64,000 bases of DNA from assembly GCA_947095585.1 (NCBI GenBank), contig OX352761.1, forward strand, positions 21,157,277-21,221,276, in the 5' to 3' direction. Positions 52,523 to 63,857 of the stretch are shown in pieces. This stretch comes from Nephrocerus scutellatus. Taxonomy: Eukaryota; Arthropoda; Insecta; Diptera; Pipunculidae. Position 1 is the first letter of the stretch. Every line of letters starts with the position of its first letter. The translations under genes were made by a program, and so were the position numbers. The notes below the pieces were generated by a model. The model ran no database searches, was not told the DNA's origin, and worked only from the letters and a program-made list of their open reading frames with translations.

Positions 52523-53398
52523 TCTACTAATAATTCATCTATGTAATATTATCAAGAGGTAATGTTGGTTTGTGTGTAGGAGGCAATCTTCGAAACTACT
52601 GGACCAATTTCAAAAATTCTTTCACCAATATTTAGAATGGACTTTCAGGGTGAACATAGGCAATATATGTTCCCATTTAAATAAAATGGCTTTTCGTGGT
52701 GACCAATTTTGTAACTAAATAACTAAAGTCGACGAAAAAACGGTCGGCCATCATAATCATATAGGAGGTAGTCTTCGAAACTGCTAGGCCGATTTCAAAA
52801 ATTCTTTCACCAATATTTAGAATGGACTTTCAGGGTGAACATAGGCTATATATTATCCCGTTTAAATAAAATGGGCCTTTCGTGGTGACCAATTTTGTAA
52901 CTAAATAACTAAAGTCGACAAAAAAACGGTCAGCCATCAGAATCATGTAGGAGGTAATCTTTGTAACTAGTGGACCAATTTTAAAAATTCTTTCACCAAT
53001 ATTTAGAATGGACTTTCAGGGTGAACATAGGCTATATATTATCCCGTTTAAATAAAATGGCCTTTCGTGGCGACCAATTTTGTAACTAAATAACTAAAGT
53101 CGACGAAAAAACGGTCGGGCATCATTATGACTGTGTGCTATGTGCTATGTTTCTTTGTACGTACTATAATCTATATACATATATAAAAACGATTGTCTGT
53201 TAAATAAAACTAAAAAACTAGACAGCCGATTGAGCTGAAACTTTAACAGTTTTAAACAAATCTCGGTAAACCAAATAGTGCCACTACGATCGATGTGGCG
53301 CTTTGTTTAGGTCAAGGCAATAGTACACCCCTCCCGTGGTAATGATGGAAAGGCGGCGATTCATGTGTGCGGGTGGCGAAGCGCCCGGGTAAAGCTAG
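52523..53398 (+). mobile_element. Helitron-like non-autonomous element (type 1), complete, 876 bp
   Basis: Starts TCTACTAAT directly after an A and ends in CTAG directly before a T. This is the A-TC...CTR(R)-T arrangement of Helitrons. A short stem (GGCG-AAG-CGCC, about 53375-53385) lies just before the end, as expected of the Helitron 3' hairpin. It encodes no Rep/helicase. Three roughly 185-bp internal units fill its middle. Truncated relatives are at 4717 (+) and 55710-56114 (-). Confidence 0.75.
52548..53125. repeat. Internal 185-bp tandem repeat of the Helitron-like element, 3 units
   Basis: TTCACCAATATTTAGAATGG recurs at 52621, 52805 and 52992 (spacings 184 and 187). Each unit carries GGACTTTCAGGGTGAACATA and AACTAAATAACTAAAGTCGA. 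The copy at 4717 has one unit and the copy at 55710 two, so the unit number varies between insertions. Confidence 0.88.
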
Positions 53399-55298
53399 TT
53401 TTTAATATCTTAATAAGAAGAAGATGGAAAAATGATAGAATACAGCTGAGGATCGGCGGAATAGAAGTCAGCAATTTAGCATGATAGATTGCATTAAATT
53501 ATAACGAAACGAGCAAAATTCCAACCTAAAAGAAATTCTCTCACAACAAGGGCAGAGTCCACGTCCATGATGTATTGATCGCCGATCGATGGCGGTTAAC
53601 TTTAAAGACTTCTTTGTTATCGTTAACCTCTCAAAGGACAATCAAAACAGGAGCACGTTAAGTAACGAAAACTGTACAAAAAGAAAAATATATAAAACCG
53701 CCGCTCAGCACGAGTCATGTTGATGCGATCATCGAGAGGATCAGACGAACGAATGTGGAACAAAAATCTTTTCAATTTCACTTAAGAATATAAAAAAATG
53801 TGATCCTCCCGTCACTCAGTGCGATTCCTGCTTTATTATCGAAAATGTAAACAAAACAAAAAACTTGATCGAACAATAATCGGACCGATCGTCCGGTCGT
53901 CGGTCGCCAACATATGAACCACATACGGCGGAACGGATCAAAGTAAAACGGATCGAGAAACCATCAAGCAAATTTATGATCCTCTTTTATTGCTTAATGG
54001 TGAATTGGTAACTAAATTATGATGATCCTAAATCCTGCCATACAAAGACGAAGCAACAGAGAAAAAAAACTAAAAAAGGGATCGCAGTTTTTGTCGTTAA
54101 GCAAATTGGACGGAGAACACGCTCTTGCAGGCAGATTGATTGGTGGTTTCATATGTCACCACATGTTGTTCATCATAGAGGGGTCCGTGGTGACCCCGGG
54201 AAAGAGTTGAGTTTTTGGTTTTGTTCTTAGAAATTTCTAAAGATCCATTTCAGTTTAGGCTGCCTGATGTGGAAAATGTCTGAAGTGCGAACTTATGTTG
54301 GCGGTACGACTACTCTCCAACTATTTTTAGAATTTAAATGAACAGATGGTTCCGGCATTGTTTAGCAGCTACTGTTCCATTATACTGGTGTGGAATTTTG
54401 TTCTTCCTTTTCTCTGTTTACAGGAAAACACTTGCAACAACAACTGGTGTAGGGGTTGTAGGGTTAATATATACTAAGATCTTAGACTGTCGTATCTACC
54501 ACTTGAGTTGTTTATTTATTTTGTGAAACTGTTTACTCCAGTATTGGATAATTGGTAGAGAAAACCGTTGAAATATTGCTTCCGCCCAAGATATTTCTAC
54601 CACAATCAAATGGGAAATAGAGATCACTGGAATAAGACATTTTTTGTGAAGATGCACCACTGTAGTAGAACTATAAAATTGCTGGTATACGGTATTGCCA
54701 ACTACATATCACTCCTACTGTACCACTGTAGAACAGAGGTTAAATGAGTACCAACATTGGCATAATACTATAAACAGATGGTACTTTACATTGCAGATTG
54801 ACTTAGTTCGTTAGTTCTGAGTGTAAATTGTTTAGAGATTGTTTAAAAATCCGAGCATCTTAATAACAATTTTAACCTTGGTCTATTGTGTTCAAAACAA
54901 TTTCCCTGCCATCATCTGCAGTTGTCGAGACTACGCATAACGTAAACCAAGTACAAAAAAATATTCATTGTAAGCTCTGATTGCTGATGGAGGTTTCTTG
55001 ATATTTCGCCATATCTTACTTAGTCGATGATATTTTATTTTGCGACAATCGATTGTAGTGAATAGTGTTGCTGATTAAAAACGAAAATTCTTAGTTAATT
55101 CCAAATTAAATATAAAAGTTATAGTATAAACGGGCCACTAGTTTGCATTATTCAATTTAATGTCAATTGTCTTACAATTAAAATATTTCTCAATTTCATT
55201 TAAAAGCATTGCTCCCATTATGGTTTGTGTCTCTGTTAAAATTCACAATTTTAGGAACACTTTGTGCGTCAGAGACATATCTAAATATAACCTTAACG
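53399..55298. other. Unassigned low-copy-looking sequence
   Basis: About 1.9 kb without element matches. ORFs of about 60 codons (54019, 54338) have no resemblance to known families. Nothing I can support as coding. Confidence 0.4.
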
Positions 55299-55310
55299 TA
55301 TAGAGATATG

Positions 55311-55608
55311 CTGGGCGATGTTGCTCGGTGGATAAGCTCATAGCTACTGAACAGGAGATTCGTGGTTCGAATTCCAGTAACACCTAAAGTATTTTTCATG
55401 GTGTCTTACCTCTCGCGAATGTCTGCCAAACGTTCCGAGAGTAATAACTTGTCACGGAAAGCTTCTCAAGTCGCCGTTCGGATCCGGCCTAAAATTGTAG
55501 GTCCCTTTCATTTTGTGTCCAAAAATATACATGCACAACATACAAATGGTCGCGAGAAGCTAGGCCTTGGACCGCAACAGCCTGTTGCGCCGAATATTAT
55601 TATTATTA
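55311..55608 (+). mobile_element. tRNA-derived SINE, full length, exact 12-bp target duplication
   Basis: The head has an A-box-like GTTGCTCGGTGGATAAGC (55318-55335) and a B box GGTTCGAATTCC (55364-55375). The body is complete and the tail is AATATTATTATTATTA. It is flanked by TATAGAGATATG at 55299-55310 and 55609-55620. The head differs from the copies at 17330 and 40081 (TTGCTCGGTGGATAAG instead of CGTGGCTCAGTGG), so it may be a subfamily with another tRNA-like head or a diverged copy. Confidence 0.9.
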
Positions 55609-55709
55609 TATAGAGATATGTCATCGCAGACATGTTGTAGCCCTTTTTGAGTTCTACAACTTTTTTATAGAAAGCAATTAAATATCTTTTCCGTTAAGGA
55701 AGCGTTCAT

Positions 55710-56114
55710 AAAAAATAAATTCGCTCGACCGTTTTTTCGTCGACTTTAGTTATTTAGTTACAAAATTGGTCGCCACGCAATGGCATTTTATTTAAACGGA
55801 ATAATGTATTGCCCATGTTCACCCTGAAAGTCCATTCTAAATGTTGGTGAAAGAATATTTGTATTCCGTCCAGTAGTTTCGAAGATTACCTCCTACATGT
55901 TTATGATGCCCGACCGTTTTTCGTCGACTTAAGTTATTTAGTTACAAAATTGGTCGCCACAAAAGGCGCTTTTATTTTAAACTGGATAATATATAGCCTA
56001 GCTTAAAGTCCATTCTAAATATTGGTCAAAGAATTTTTTTAATTCGGTCCAGTAGTTTCGAATATTACCTCCTACATATAAACCAACATTACCTCTTTAT
56101 AATATTAGTACAGA
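55710..56114 (-). mobile_element. Helitron-like non-autonomous element (type 1), 3' truncated, antisense
   Basis: The 5' end lies at 56114: reading inwards on the minus strand, TC (after an A) starts TCTGTACTAATATTATAAAG. Two internal units are recognised by CCATTCTAAATRTTGGTVAA-like text near 55835 and 56010. It stops near 55710 without the CTAG end. Confidence 0.7.
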
Positions 56115-56261
56115 TAGAAAATTAGGACGTATTGGCATATGCGAATGTTAAATTAACTGCTCTTTCGAAAATCATAGTCAAAAGTTAGTATTGGATTTCT
56201 TTGTGTGGAAGGTTTAAAGTTTCCAAGCTTCCAAGAAAAACACTAAAAAAAATTGCGATGA

Positions 56262-56335
56262 ACCATCCGAGAGTAATAAGCGAAAAGCTTCTTGATTCGC
56301 CTTTCGGATACGGTAGGTCCCTTCCATTTTTTTTT
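56262..56335 (+). mobile_element. SINE body scrap
   Basis: CCGAGAGTAATAAGCGAAAA, then GCTTCTTGATTCGCCTTTCG, then GTAGGTCCCTTCCATT match the SINE middle. About 75 bp, no head and no tail. Confidence 0.6.
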
Positions 56336-56449
56336 ATATTTAAACTTATTACAGAGGGAATACTCCCTTAATGACTTGCGCCACGGCAATAAGGTGGGCT
56401 TTATTAAATTTAAGAATTAAATCGGAGAAATGTGGTTTACAATCATCCA

Positions 56450-57890
56450 TCCACTAATGACAATGGACAACGTAATGAGGTGCCAACGTCGACTCGGACC
56501 ACAATACTGTTGGTATGGTAATCCTAGCACGGATTGCATCATCACGAAAGACTGCATCCGCGTATCAGATTCGAGTCAACACGGCTACCCTTCGCAACGA
56601 AGAGACCAGAAACAACTACGGTCAAGCGATAGGACTCCCACCAAATGGAGGGACAGTAAGTCATTGGGCTGAGATGTCGGGCGTAGAAGTGAAATGCACA
56701 CGCCTTAAGAATACTGTCATTAGTACTGCTGACTGCAGTAGGCGTAGAGATCGGAACGACTGGTTCGATAACGAACGTAAGGTAGCGACTGAATGTGAAA
56801 ATGTTGCGTACCGAGCAATGCAACAATCTCATAGAATGCGGGCTCGGAAGCACATACTGCAAAGTCAAAGAGGGTAATCTGATCGCCGATTTCAAAGGAA
56901 TCTTAGAGCTATATGGGAAGAGCACTTTCATGAGTTGCTTAACGGCCAGCTAACTGAAGAATTGGAGGATCCACCATTGACCGAAGATCATACTATGCTG
57001 CCGCCACCAAGCATAGAAGAAGTTGGCAGAGCGATAAATCGGCCCAAAAATAATAAAGCCCCGGGATCTGATGGGATCCCAGCGGAACTGATAAAAATAG
57101 GAGGCCTCACATTAAACCGCAATTCATGAAATAATAGTGCAAGTATGGGAAGAAGAAGCTATGCCAGAAGACTGGCGAAGAGGCATCCTGTGCCCCATAC
57201 ATAATAAGGGAGATATCACAAATGCAGCAATTATCGTGGTATAACGTTGTTGAATACCGCGTATAAGATTTTCTCCTCTATACTTCAAAGCAGGACAGGC
57301 CCATACGCTAAAGTCATCATTGGCCCATAAGAAGTGTGGCTTCAGCCCAGGCAAATCAACAACGGATCAGATTTACACCCTTAGGCAGGTGATGGAAAAA
57401 TATCCAGAGTTTCAAAACTCACTACACAATCTTTATATAGACTTAAAAGACGCCTATTATAGCATATCCAGAGTAGAACCGAATAAAGCCATGAGAGAAT
57501 TCGGCATCCCAAATAAACTGACACGATTATGTAGGTTGACCATGAGCAATTTTATAAGTCAAGTAAAATTATACGGATCACTATCAATATCAATCCCATT
57601 CAACATCTAAAACGGGCTCCGACAAGGAGATGGACTAGCCTGCGTCCTCTTCAACCTGGCGTTGGAGAAAGTGATCCGAGAATCTGACGTAACGGCGAGA
57701 GGAACAATCCTCTAAAAGTTCATTCAGATACTGGCTTACGCAGACGACATCGACATCGTTGTTAGAAACCAAAGAGCTGTACCGGAAGCTTTCATCCAGA
57801 TCGAGCGGGCGGCACAAAATCTGGGCCTGCACATAAATGAGAGCAAAACATAGTACATGATGCCCACGTCTGCGAGCAGAAGATCCAACA
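56450..57890 (+). mobile_element. RTE-A retrotransposon, both ends missing, palm domain retained
   Basis: Sense copy. The linker comes first (LARIASSRKTASAYQIRVNT, then RRRDRNDWFDNERKVATECE). Palm entry is at 56935-57129 (MLNGQLTEELEDPPLTEDHT, KAPGSDGIPAELIKIGG). Next are AHKKCGFSPGKSTTDQIYTL and RQVMEKYPEFQNSLHNLYID (catalytic Asp position), then LKDAYYSISRVEPNKAMREF. NGLRQGDGLACVLFNLALEK and ILAYADDIDIV follow, with YADD at 57737-57748. It ends near PTSASRRSNS at about 57890. A few frameshifts only; the fullest RTE-A palm in sense orientation. Confidence 0.85.
57320..57610 (+). pseudogene. RTE-A reverse transcriptase palm segment
   Basis: A 96-codon open segment, from KCGFSPGKSTTDQIYTLRQV through YIDLKDAYYSISRVEPNKAM to RLTMSNFISQVKLYG. 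The IDLKDAY block carries the first catalytic aspartate region (usual text FxDFKAAYDS; here the second D is Y). It is followed by GLRQGDGLACVLFN in another frame at about 57610-57660. Confidence 0.75.
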
Positions 57891-58007
57891 GTGGTTCCTC
57901 ATCAGCTAATAATTCCGTCATCTTATCTTGATAGTCACCTGTTGTTAATAATTATCCGTCTTTTTCCTTTTGTCTGAATTAGTTATATGTATTATACATT
58001 GGAATTA

Positions 58008-58414
58008 TCCATACTCATATTATAAATGTGAAAGTAACTCTGTCTGTCTGTGACTTTTTCACGGCTAAACGGCTGGACCGATTTGGCTTATTTTTTTAAA
58101 AAAAAAAAAACATCGAAATAGTCCGGGGATGATTATAGGAACCTGGAAAATTGGGAAATTCGGGACAAACTGAAATAATGCTGCTTTCCATGGACTCGAT
58201 ACCATAACTCACGGTATAGATTGCAATTTTGGGTCAGTGGAGGGTAGATTGTAATTGGGCTCAATGGTGTTTGGTGGGGAGGGGTCAGAGATGTTGGGTA
58301 AGTAGGGTGTGAGGGCAGCCAGACAACGCCTGTTATTTTAGCTTTTGATGGGTCTAAACGGTGTCTTGGGGGTGGGGTCGGCGATTCCCGGGTAACGCCG
58401 GGGTTAACAACTAG
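58008..58414 (+). mobile_element. Helitron-like non-autonomous element (type 2), complete, 407 bp
   Basis: Starts TCCATACTCATATTATAAAT after an A and ends CAACTAG before a T. It contains CACGGCTAAACGGCTGGACC, text common near Helitron ends in insects. A GC-rich 3' region (CCCGGGTAACGCCGGGG) can fold back on itself. No ORF. The antisense partial copy is at 4456-4692. It sits just downstream of the RTE-A copy. Confidence 0.7.
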
Positions 58415-60050
58415 TCCTTTTTAATTTTTTAATAAAGCATCAAGAAGAATCCTGTTTGTTTTTGAAATTTAAGGTGTTGTGTTATATCATTTGTTAATTT
58501 GCAAATTTTCGGTTACTTGATTATCTTTCTCCAAAGTTAAAACATTTTCTATGCCTGACAATATTTGGAGTCTTATCGATATAGATAGAAACAAACTAAA
58601 AACACATAAAAAATTTTCACTCATCTCCTACTTAACTTCTTCCGTAATATTATTTGCGATAAGAAAAAATATAAACAAATTCAAGAAATAACAATTCCAA
58701 AGTACACTCACTGCCAGGAGCCTTCAAGTCTAGGTCGTCGTCGTCGGTAAGAATATAAATCAAAACTTTAAATATCTGCACAACTATCAGCAGCAACAAT
58801 TAAACAAGAAAGTTGCAAATATTTACATTAATTGGCCGTAAGCGTAGATAGTTTACACATCTGCGCGTTTTCCTTATTATTTTGTTGTTAGTTTGTTTCT
58901 TGTAGTTTCACTATACTATCACTTACCATACAACATACTAACAAATTTGCACTTTGCTATCAGGTTGATGATTTATTACTTTTGTACCCTTGTCTCCCGG
59001 CAATATACGTAATGTATGTACGTAAACATAAACAAAACTAACAAATTGACTGGAGGTAGTAGAGCTTATCAGGGAATGAGCACAATAACAGACAGCTCTC
59101 GACGTCGCCAGTTCCATCGCCATCATCGAACTTTATGTACGAGTGTGTACGATCTGTGTGTGTTGAGCGGAAGAAAACTACGTCCAACTCTATTTTTGAA
59201 ATGGCCAGCACCAGCAGTGCCAGAGGTTGATGGGAGTGAATATTTGTTTATGCGCCCTTCTGACCGCTCCAGCCGTCACTGGCAGCACTTATAGTTCTGA
59301 ATTATTATTATTAGTTTATTACAAATTTTTATTATTTTTGTTGTTATTAAAAAATACTTATTATGAGTTTCTGTGCTGTACGAGTAGAGAGTAGTTTAAG
59401 AGGAGGCGAGCGATCATGCTTGTTAGCTGATAGTCATGTACCAACTCTCGGCAATAGTTCCGCCTTCAGCTGCGAGGCAAATTGAATGTGATAAGTAATT
59501 GCGTTACTAGGAACGTGCTGGCTTATGTACGATTATGAGCTGTAGGAGTGTAATGCGTATTTAACACACTTACATAATTACGAGTGTACGATGGAATGTG
59601 CACCGTTGTTATATAAGGGGGGTGTTTCCATGTCATTTTATGCAAAATATATGCAAAGATGTGGCAAAATTAGGGCAAACTACTAGCACTCGCACTCATA
59701 TTTGTACTTAGGATTAAAGAAGTAAAGAGCGCATTATTCTATAGTTAAGGATTAATGCATTTTTTTTCTACTGCCTGTAATAAATTAAAGTTGCATAAGG
59801 AGGAGTAGACTAATCACTATGCAAATTCGTTGTGCCGACATAATTAGCTGTAATGAAATTTCAAGAGTTTGATGCTAAGCCAAAGGAGCTTAAGGAAATT
59901 TAATTCTTAAGGCTCTACCACAATGCATTTTAGCTCCCTATGATGGTGTAAAAACTAGCGTTGGAGAACACGTTTTCTTAGAAAAAAAAAAATTGATAGT
60001 TTTCACTCTAGCGAAGGGAGGTGAAAATGCATTTTGGTTAAGCAGAAGCA
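58415..60050. other. Unassigned low-copy-looking sequence
   Basis: No transposon recognised. At 58706-58750 is a short block (GAGCCTTCAAGTCTAGGTCG) preceded by CCAG and followed by GTAAGAAT. It has exon-like borders on the plus strand and GTGAGT-like borders on the minus. The ORF at 59016-59294 (92 codons) has no family resemblance. The rest is AT-rich. Confidence 0.35.
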
Positions 60051-60052
60051 AC

Positions 60053-62100
60053 CTTACTTACTTACTTATGTCCTATATCCCCTTGTGGGTCCTAGGGCCT
60101 CTACTACGCCTTTTAAAAAAACTTTCCTTCACATGCAACACATGACATTTAGAGCCATCATATGTTGCTTTAATAATAGCTATTAGTTTATCGGGTATAG
60201 ATAATGCTGCGCGAAGAACAATGCTAATTACCAACAAAAAAAAAGTATCGGCGATAGAATGCAACCTTGTCGTACCCCACTTAGGATCTCGAATTCCTCT
60301 GACAGCTTTCCTGCAAATGCAGCACAGGACATTTAGAGCCATCATAGGTTGCTTTAAAAATAGCTATTAGTTTATCGGGTAAACCTCTCCTGTGCAAGGC
60401 GAGCCAGATAAACTGTCTGTTGACACTGTCAAACGCCTTCTTCTCAAAATCAATGAACAGCAGGTGTAGTGGTGGCCGGAATTCAACGCACTGTTCAATA
60501 ATGATCCGCAGGGTGTTGATGTGGTCTCCGCAGGAGGATCCAGTGCGGAAACCTGCTTGTTCGGCATCGAGTGTATCTGCCGGATGTTCCCTAATTCGGT
60601 CAAGTACTACTTTGGCTATTACCTTTGCAACTACAGGAAGAACGCAAATGCCTCTTCAGTTTTCGCACTCCATAAGACTACCTTTTTTAGGGAGCTTGAC
60701 AATCATTCCCTTCTTCTACTCGTCGGGGAAACTTTCTGCCTCCCAAGCTCGCTCTACAAGAGGATATAAAAGCTCTGCTGTTGGAGCGGCACGCAGAAGC
60801 TCTGCGGGTATACCATCTAGTCCTACCTCCTTTTTGTTCTTTAGTGCGTTGATTGCGGTAGCGATCTTATCTTTACTGGGAGTTTAGGTGCGAATTTCGG
60901 AAATTGTTACTTCCGGCAGCTCCGTTTGATTTGGGTGCATATCGTTGGGGAATACACGGTTAAGGAGCGTAGAGAAAGACTTCTTCCATCGCTTGAGTTG
61001 ATCCTCATCTGAAACGAGTACGGCACCATCTAGGCCTTTCACCAGATGTTGGCTAGAGCGGTGACCACCTGTCAGCTCTTTGGTGATTCTGTAAACGGTT
61101 CTGCTATCGCACCTGCTCGCTATTTCCTCTGCTTCTAATGCTAGGTTGTAAATAAAGTTACGTTTGTCTGTTTGTCACGTCCAACACTACGCTGCACTTC
61201 TTTCATTTTGCTTCGATACAGGGACTCTAGCTCGATACTCGCTGCTGCTGGGGTATCTACAATACATGCTTTAAGTAGCTTACGTTCTTCAATTCGCCTC
61301 CAGGTATCTTCGGTAAGCCACGTGCTGTGCCTTGCCTGGCTTCTACCAACAATACTTTCCGCTCCAGATGTGAACAAATGTTTCACAGCTTTCCAATGTT
61401 ATTGGATGGTTGTCGGCAGTGAGTTTCTGATTGCTTTAACTCCTTGCGATAAATGATCCCTTGATTGTTGGCGTACTGAGGGAATGAGTCGGTCGATGTT
61501 ATACCTAGGCATTCGGATGATATTGCGGATTCTTTGAACTAATGCAGTACGTAACTGGACAGTAGCTACCATAAAGTGATGATCCCGTACCATATCCATG
61601 TCGGCTCCTCGTCTGTTTCGGACGTCTTAAAGACAGCTCCTAAAACGTCGCTCAAACATAGTGCCTCCTATGCCAAAGTGGTTGGTGCTGCAAAAATCAA
61701 CAAATCTTTCACCATTGTCATTTCGTTCGCCGAGGCCGTGTTTCTTAATCAAATGTTTGAGTCCTTCATTGTCGTTGCCTACCTTGGCATTCAAGTCCCC
61801 CATCACGATGACGATATATCCGTTCGGTGTAGCGTTGAATACAGCGCTTAGGTGATTGTAGAAGTTGTCCTTTTCATCCTCAGTCGAAGGATTCGTTGGG
61901 GCGTAACACTGTATGATCATGACGCGCCGTACTCTTGCCCGAAATCTGGCCGATAAGATTCTATCACCATGTGGATGCCAGGAAATTAGGCCTCTGCGTG
62001 CTGTTGGCGTTAGCAGCAGACCCACTCCGGATTTACGGGGACTGCCGGAGGGTTTGCCGGAGTAGAGTAGCACAGTGTTACATTCGGCATCCGAATTTCG
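60053..62100 (-). mobile_element. RTE-B retrotransposon, antisense, endonuclease to palm
   Basis: The longest RTE-B copy. Read from 62100 downwards, the endonuclease comes first (61627-62073), then the linker (RTALVQRIRNIIRMPRYNID; TEDTWRRIEERKLLKACIVD). The palm entry follows (SLKNKKEVGLDGIPAELL-like, antisense at 60790-60860), with the reading frame broken. After it come the Asp-Ser-Val-Asn region and SGVRQGCILSP-like text near 60270. It skips most of the C-terminal part and ends with the 3' untranslated CCACAAGGGGATATAGGACA (antisense) and (TAAG)n at 60052-60067. An 80-bp block at 60121-60200 is a second copy of 60303-60382. Non-functional. Confidence 0.85.
61627..62073 (-). pseudogene. 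RTE-B endonuclease domain, 148 codons open
   Basis: The best-preserved LINE endonuclease in the window. SGVGLLLTPTARRGLISWHP, DRILSARFRARVRRVMIIQC and YAPTNPSTEDEKDNFYNHLS lead to IVIVMGDLNAKVGNDNEGLK, with the GDxNA catalytic motif. GERFVDFCSTNHFGIGGTMF follows. The N-terminal Glu motif lies upstream and is not in this frame. This domain nicks target DNA at the start of LINE integration. It cannot complete the job here because the rest of the element is broken. Confidence 0.82.
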
Positions 62101-62989
62101 TCACTGTTAAGGCAGGTGGATTGCCAAACATTCCCCAACATAAAAGGCATAAGGTAGGATTCTCTGTTAGATCCACGACAACTATTAACCAAGAATGATT
62201 CATTGTTAGTTTATACAAAAGTCTCCTATTGCAAGGCCACAAAACCACAAAACCATACATTTGAAAAGATATAATACGACGATATTATGATTTGTATGTA
62301 AATCAAGTGTTGCAACTTACATGCCACATGCGCAATTGCACATTTCGCACACAATTACCGTGACGACCACGACACGCTGTCGCCGGCCTCCTTAACAGAT
62401 CATTTAATTTGTACAGAAATATGAAACGCAAAGAAATAACATAACAACTTTTATGTAGGTCTGTTCGATAGTTAAACATAATAGGGGCAGAACAACAAAA
62501 AAATAACAACACAGAGACACCAATAGCAATTATTGCAAATTGACCGCAACTGATTGCACAACCCATCAATAGAAGACGCGTGCTACGAGACGTACATGCT
62601 CCCTAACACATCGGAGAAGCCGCAGAAATAGTGTGCTGCTGTTCCCTCACGGTTTGTTAATTTTGTGTGGTCTGGCATTTTATTGTTGTGTGTGTGTGTG
62701 TTTGTTTGTTTGTTAATTTATTTTGTCGTTGTGTTTACTTTGGTACAAAAGTTTTCTCCGCTGGCGCTGCACGAAACAAGTGTTTAATGTACACTGCGGT
62801 TCACTAGATTAGTAGCACGCAATTTTGAGAAGTAAAAATTATATTTCTCCGGTTGAATGAAATGAATGCAATTCCAAAATTTTAAGAGAACAAGCTTCCG
62901 GTTGTTTTATGAAACTTTTACTAAATGAGCCATAATGGCATAGATTTAAATTGGTTCATAAGATTGGAAGCAGTCTAAGTACAATCGTG
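62101..62989. other. Unassigned; (TG)n and TTTG-rich run near 62685-62715
   Basis: No element recognised. ORFs under 90 codons on both strands overlap one another. A TGTGTG run followed by TTTGTTTGTTTG lies at about 62686-62713. Confidence 0.35.
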
Positions 62990-63790
62990 GTGTGTGGTGA
63001 TTCCTTTTATTTCGTGAAAAAGTTAATTTTGTAATAAAGAAAGGTTTTTCCTTATTTTTTAAAAAGAATGGATGAAAAAATTGTTTGACATTGTCAGAGG
63101 AGCCAAAAATAAAATTTAAACCATTCGTAAGGCTTGTCGAAGCGTGCTATCGCTTGCAAGATCAATTGGAGTGATCATGCTATCGGCAATTATATAAAGG
63201 ATCCGAAAATTTACAGGAAAAATAACAGAGAAAATGTTTCAACGGCCCTTACAGCGACGAAGAAACGAAAAATTGTCAGGTTAGACAACAGATACAGCTA
63301 AAATCAGAGAAGCAGCTGGTGTTACTGCAAGTAAATCTACCGTTCGTCGTGTGATTCGTAGGGCTAAGCACACTAAAGCTGATGAAAAAGCCACCACCTA
63401 ATGCTTCGCGAAATATTAAACGCTTACAATTCCCTTACAAAAATCACATGACCTGGGATGTGCAACAAGGAGCAAGTTCGAATATTTGAAAAAAAGTATA
63501 GTCTTTTCTGACGAAAAAAAGCTCAATTTAGATGAACCGGATGGCTAAGACATCCACGATCTAAAAAAAGAGGAGCCCTTTTTGCTTATCGCCATCATAG
63601 CAGAGAAGGGGGCGTAATCCATTATCTTATTATGGCACCATCGACAAATGACATGACAGGAAATAGCTACAAAGCGGTGTTGGAATCATCTTTTCCGAAA
63701 ATCCGCGCTCTCTTTGGACCATTTTCATAGATATTTTGAAACGACAACGCTCCTATACCAGGAGCGATCAATAAATAAGTGTTTGAAAAC
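62990..63790 (+). mobile_element. Tc3-like DNA transposon remnant
   Basis: Across shifting frames the plus strand gives ARSIGVI, then NYIKDPKIYRKNNRENVSTA, LTATKKRKIVRLDN and STVRRVIRRAK (N-terminal DNA-binding part). Then SLF.DEKKLNLDEPDG carries the first catalytic Asp in the SDEKxFNLDGPDG context typical of Tc3. RSKKRGALFAYRHHSREGGV and SYKAVLESSFPKIRALFGPF follow. The second Asp block is eroded (NDNAP-like, about 63735-63755) and the third is not seen. Many stops. Terminal repeats not identified. Confidence 0.75.
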
Positions 63791-63857
63791 AGGTGACGTT
63801 GCTGAGGGAAGTTGATATTACCGTCGTGTACTGTCATCTGTTAAACGAAACTGGTTC

